Assembly: GCA_963762075.1 (NCBI GenBank)
Contig: CAVXJC010000006.1
Location: 1 to 64,000 of the forward strand
DNA length: 64,000 nucleotides
Origin: JAOUEA01 sp963762075
GTDB taxonomy: Bacteria; Actinomycetota; UBA4738; HRBIN12
Direction of reading: 5' to 3'
Shown: positions 61,084 through 64,000 of the stretch, piece after piece
How the letters are laid out: the number at the start of each line of letters is the position of its first letter
Position numbering within the stretch: the stretch's first letter is position 1
The notes under the pieces: model-generated
Told to the model about the DNA's origin: nothing
The model's database searches: none
Seen by the model: the letters and a program-made list of their open reading frames with translations, nothing else
Program-made: the position numbers and the translations under genes

Positions 61084-62217
61084 TCATCGACAGACGGGCG
61101 CCGCGGCGCGGTAGAGGGCGTCGAGCGGCACCGGATAGGGGTGGACGATCTCGTGGGAGGGCTTCTCCGAGAGCGCCTCCGACAGCAGCCGTGCCTCGAG
61201 CTCCTGAGCGCCCTCGAGGAGATCGCTCGAGCGATCCGGGAATGCGAACCGGAACCATTGGTACGCATCGAGGAGCTTGCGTCGTTCGTACGTCAGCGAC
61301 GCAACCATGCGCCGTGCGATCAGCTCCGGATCGGCGGGAAGCACTGCAACGCCGTCGCCGCCCACCGTTGCCAGGAAGACGTGATCGAGAGCGACGTTGT
61401 CGTGACGGACTGCTTCGCCGAACAGGTCCTCGGGCGACACCCGGACCTGCCCGAGCAATGAGACGCCGCCTTCAAGACTGAGCTGATGGAGCGCGCTCGC
61501 GATGACGCCGCGCGGAGTCCGTCCATCGGCGAGGGAGTTGTACACCCGTCGATACCAGCGAAGCAGGAGCAGCCGCTGGCGAGCGCTCCGCGACACCCCG
61601 CTCCAGTATCTCGGCAGGGATCGGAGATGCCAGTCCCAGACATGGACGACGCCGCCGAGGCCGAGGAGTTCGCCTCCATCTGCCCGCACGATCGTCCACT
61701 CGTTCGCGACGTAGGCGGCGCCCTCGGCCATGAAGGCGAGAAGCATCTCGGTCTTCCCGCCCTTCTCCCACCCGGCGACCAGGACCCCCTTGCCTTCATA
61801 GACGAAGGCGGAGGAATGAAGGAGCACATATCCTCTTCGCAGGAGACGCATCGCGATTATGGGCGTGAGCAGCGGGAGCGAGGTGACGCCGCGCTCACAG
61901 ACGATCTCGCAGCGGTCCCCGAGCACCTCGAGGTCGATCCGGATCCGGTGACCGACCGGATCCAGCAGGTAGAAATGCTCGTCGTCGTAAGCCGCATCGT
62001 TCGAACCCAGGAACCGTAGGCGACCCTCTGTCGGGAGGGAGTCGGTGAATCGGATTGAGATATCGGGCTCGGCTCCCGTCTCGCCGGTCGAAGGTCCGAG
62101 GCGACGGCGTAGCTGCCTCCGCATGGCGCGAGGAGCGGGCCGCATGCTGATCTTCACGAGCCCGTGCACGTTGTGGACCAGCGTGCCGTGTGGGGGTCGG
62201 AAAGGCTGATGCGTCAT
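61084..62217 (-). CDS. HPr-kinase-like P-loop protein
   Basis: A 377-residue protein. The central motif V-L-L-H-S-S-A-F-V-Y-E-G-K-G-V-L-V-A-G-W-E-K-G-G-K-T gives a Walker A of the HprK-related type (G-x4-G-K-T) after the L-H-x-S segment; this full motif lies at about residues 128-153. G-L-G-G-V-V-H-V-W-D-W follows. HprK-like proteins without a PTS are frequent in polysaccharide and glycan loci, where their role is unresolved. ATG 62217 is preferred; the frame is open upstream over the transposase remnant. It precedes the flippase on the same strand. Confidence 0.72.
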   Translation of the reverse strand: MTHQPFRPPHGTLVHNVHGLVKISMRPAPRAMRRQLRRRLGPSTGETGAEPDISIRFTDSLPTEGRLRFLGSNDAAYDDEHFYLLDPVGHRIRIDLEVLGDRCEIVCERGVTSLPLLTPIIAMRLLRRGYVLLHSSAFVYEGKGVLVAGWEKGGKTEMLLAFMAEGAAYVANEWTIVRADGGELLGLGGVVHVWDWHLRSLPRYWSGVSRSARQRLLLLRWYRRVYNSLADGRTPRGVIASALHQLSLEGGVSLLGQVRVSPEDLFGEAVRHDNVALDHVFLATVGGDGVAVLPADPELIARRMVASLTYERRKLLDAYQWFRFAFPDRSSDLLEGAQELEARLLSEALSEKPSHEIVHPYPVPLDALYRAAAPVCR

Positions 62218-62617
62218 GCCGCGGCCCCGTGGTACTCGCTTATCAGCCCGCCCAGCACCTTCTGACGTCTGGTCCGCCCCATCGGAACGGGGATCGGGAA
62301 GACGCCCACCGTGTCCCGCGGGGCCAGATCGATCCCACGGTGCGCTCGGTGCGCGTCGTAATGGCGCTCGCAGACCTGAAGCAACCTGAGCAGGTGTCTT
62401 CGCCCTAACATGACCAACTTCCGTGGGTAGGCCGCCGGGCGAAGGCGGCGAGGAGCATCCGGTCACAACGACGAAGCTTAGGCCGACCGGCGTTTCGCTT
62501 CATCACCGCCAGCTGATGGCGAAGCACAAGGATCTCGGCCTCACGCTCGCGAGCATCGCCCTCAGGCGGGACGTGAAGGACAAGACGAAGGATGAGGTAG
62601 AGAACCGCGAGAAGCAC
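62214..62617 (-). pseudogene. Integrase-type transposase remnant with internal deletion
   Basis: Two fragments of one transposase in neighbouring minus frames. 62405-62617 is the N-terminal part (L-Y-L-I-L-R-L-V, then L-V-L-R-H-Q-L-A-V-M-K-R and A-G-R-P-K-L-R-R-C-D-R). 62214-62417 holds the C-terminal part (Y-D-A-H-R-A-H-R-G-I-D-L). The whole middle, including the DDE core, is missing. The look is of the integrase-type (IS3/IS481-like) elements common in actinobacteria. No terminal repeats or target duplication are recognisable. It lies directly upstream of the HprK-like gene. Confidence 0.65.
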
Positions 62618-63100
62618 CGCGCGATGCTACTTCGTCGCACCTCCAGATAGCGAATCGGGAGTTTGCCACCCCTACAGTCGACGCGGACGGCACCACCCGC
62701 GAAGTCACCCGCGACCACGACCTCATCCGCAGGGGGTGACAGCACCGCCGGAGGTGACTCAAGATGGAAATCGGGAGCCCGGCAGGATATTTGCCTGTTT
62801 CTAGCCTCAACGGCAGCGTGAGGAGGGGAGCCGATCTGAGCCAGCCGACCATCCGACGGGCGGAGGCACACGATCCGAAGCGAGAACATCGCACCAAGAG
62901 CCATCGTTCGCGTGGACTTCTTGGCGTGGAGGACGGGTGTCCCCGGATCGATATCCAACGCCGCGGATCTCACCATCGAAGCCGGGACAGTCTCGACCCG
63001 CGTCAGCGACGATGGATAGACTCGAGGCATGGAGGAGTTCAGCGTGACCGTCGGCTGAGCGGTCCCATGCTCCGTCATTTCCCCCGACTCGAAACCCCCC
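62618..63100. other. Gap between transposase remnant and third sulfotransferase
   Basis: About 480 bases with no gene supported in any frame. It may hold remains of the mobile element and the promoter of the sulfotransferase gene. Confidence 0.35.
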
Positions 63101-64000
63101 GATGACCGACCGCCGCATCGATGAGCCGTCGATCTTTCCGTTCTTCGTGGGCGCCGGTCGTTCGGGTACCACGCTCGTGCGTGCGATCTTCGACGCTCAT
63201 CCGGACATGGCCGTGCCGGATGAGTCCAATTTCGTGCCGGTCCTGGCGCGCCTGCGCGGCCGGTACGAGGGATCCGACAGCTTCGCCGCTCCGCTTCTCC
63301 TGGACGATCTCCTCGAGCAGAGACGATTTCGACGGTGGCGGCTCTCGAGGGACGAGGTCCAGATGGCGTTCGACGACGCCCCGCCCGCGGACTACGCGGA
63401 GGCAGTCCGGCTGTTGTTCGCGCTCTACGCGCAGCGCCACGGGAAGACTCGCTACGGCGACAAGACACCGAGCTACGTGCTGCACATCCCTCTCCTCGCC
63501 GACCTGTTTCCGGAGTCTCGATTCGTCCACGTCATCAGGGACGGGCGCGACGTTGCGCTATCGCTCCTCGATGTGGACTTCGGTCCGAGAAGCGTCGGGG
63601 CGGCGGCACAGCTGTGGAAGGCGCACGTAACGGCTGGGCGCGATGCCGGGCGTCGACTGGGTGCTGGCCGGTATCGAGAGGTTCGCTACGAGGATCTCCT
63701 GGACGACCCCGAGACCGCGGTCAAGTCGATCTGCATGTTCATCGACCTGCCCTTCGAGCCCGAGATGCTTCGATACTTCGAACGGGCCGCGAACATCACA
63801 TCGCCGAGCGCGTGGAGTCGTCGGCACATCGTCCTTCCCCCGACGAAGGGCCTACGCGACTGGAGACGCCAGATGCCGAAGAAGGAGGTCGCCCTCTTCG
63901 AGGAGCTCGCCGGCGATCTCCTGATGGAGGTCGGCTACGAGAGAGAGATGGGTGCACCCCCGGCCTCGGTGCGATTGAGGGCACGTACCGCCGAATGGAG
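63101..64000 (+). CDS. Sulfotransferase family protein, cut by the window end
   Basis: At least 300 residues, open at the right edge. PAPS loop F-F-V-G-A-G-R-S-G-T-T-L-V-R at residues ~14-27, the 3'-phosphate motif F-V-H-V-I-R-D-G-R-D-V-A-L-S near 146-159, and V-R-Y-E-D-L-L-D-D-P-E-T near 206-217. This is the branch-typical layout of the Sulfotransfer_3 type. ATG 63101 is the likely start, although its ribosome-binding site is weak. It sits near a flippase and an HprK-like gene and belongs to a second polysaccharide cluster. No stop codon appears before 64000. Confidence 0.85.

Overview
The window is a high-GC chromosomal segment from an actinobacterium, probably an uncultured or deep-branching lineage. 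The evidence is a hadA/hadB-type hot-dog dehydratase pair beside rpmG and a tRNA-Met, a deazaflavin (F420)-type nitroreductase, class III cyclases of the zinc-ribbon/AAA type, frequent GTG starts and intrinsic hairpins without U-tracts. No rRNA, CRISPR array, prophage or complete insertion sequence is visible. The window starts and ends inside chromosomal context, and the last gene is cut by the window edge.

Layout. 0-13 kb is mostly housekeeping: an O-antigen-ligase-like membrane protein, a long coiled-coil protein, hadB/hadA, a NarL-type response regulator, rpmG, tuf, tRNA-Met(CAU), a small DMT transporter, a cyclase/beta-propeller protein, an oligopeptide-type ABC solute-binding lipoprotein, a badly frameshifted FAD/NAD disulfide oxidoreductase, and tRNA-Thr(GGU). 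13.6-40.8 kb is a large exopolysaccharide locus. It has two secreted proteins at its edge (LamG and a GHL15-like putative glycosidase), a phosphoglycosyl transferase, GT4 and GT2 glycosyltransferases, rmlD and rmlC, an SDR epimerase, two sulfotransferases, a Wzx-type flippase, a Wzy-type ligase/polymerase, a Wzz-type chain-length protein, a phosphotransferase, a nucleotidyltransferase-thymidylate-kinase fusion, four consecutive alkaline-phosphatase-superfamily phosphodiesterases and a LuxR-type regulator whose receiver lacks its phospho-acceptor Asp. From 39733 down to 26457 the minus strand reads as one tightly coupled operon of ten genes with 4- or 11-base overlaps.

41-58.8 kb is mixed metabolism: a DUF192 lipoprotein, a potB/potC/potD-like polyamine uptake set without its ATPase, an SMP-30-like propeller, glucose-6-phosphate dehydrogenase, DinB-like and VOC proteins, a HAD-FAM151/DUF2181 fusion, a SagB-like nitroreductase, a secreted Ig-fold protein, a winged-helix (HTH_42) protein, a deazaflavin nitroreductase, a SRPBCC protein, a DUF4242-like protein and a large zinc-ribbon/cyclase/AAA protein. 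59.4-64 kb opens a second polysaccharide cluster with a second flippase, an HPr-kinase-like protein, a transposase remnant and a third sulfotransferase.

Taken together the polysaccharide genes point to a rhamnose-containing polymer made by a Wzx/Wzy-like route and probably decorated with sulfate and/or phosphate. The decoration is inference from gene content.

A caution for any user: at least eight genes carry frameshifts that are almost all +1 insertions on the coding strand, with reading frames otherwise intact. This looks like residual sequencing or assembly insertion error rather than gene decay. Protein ends in those genes should be read across frames as described in each entry.
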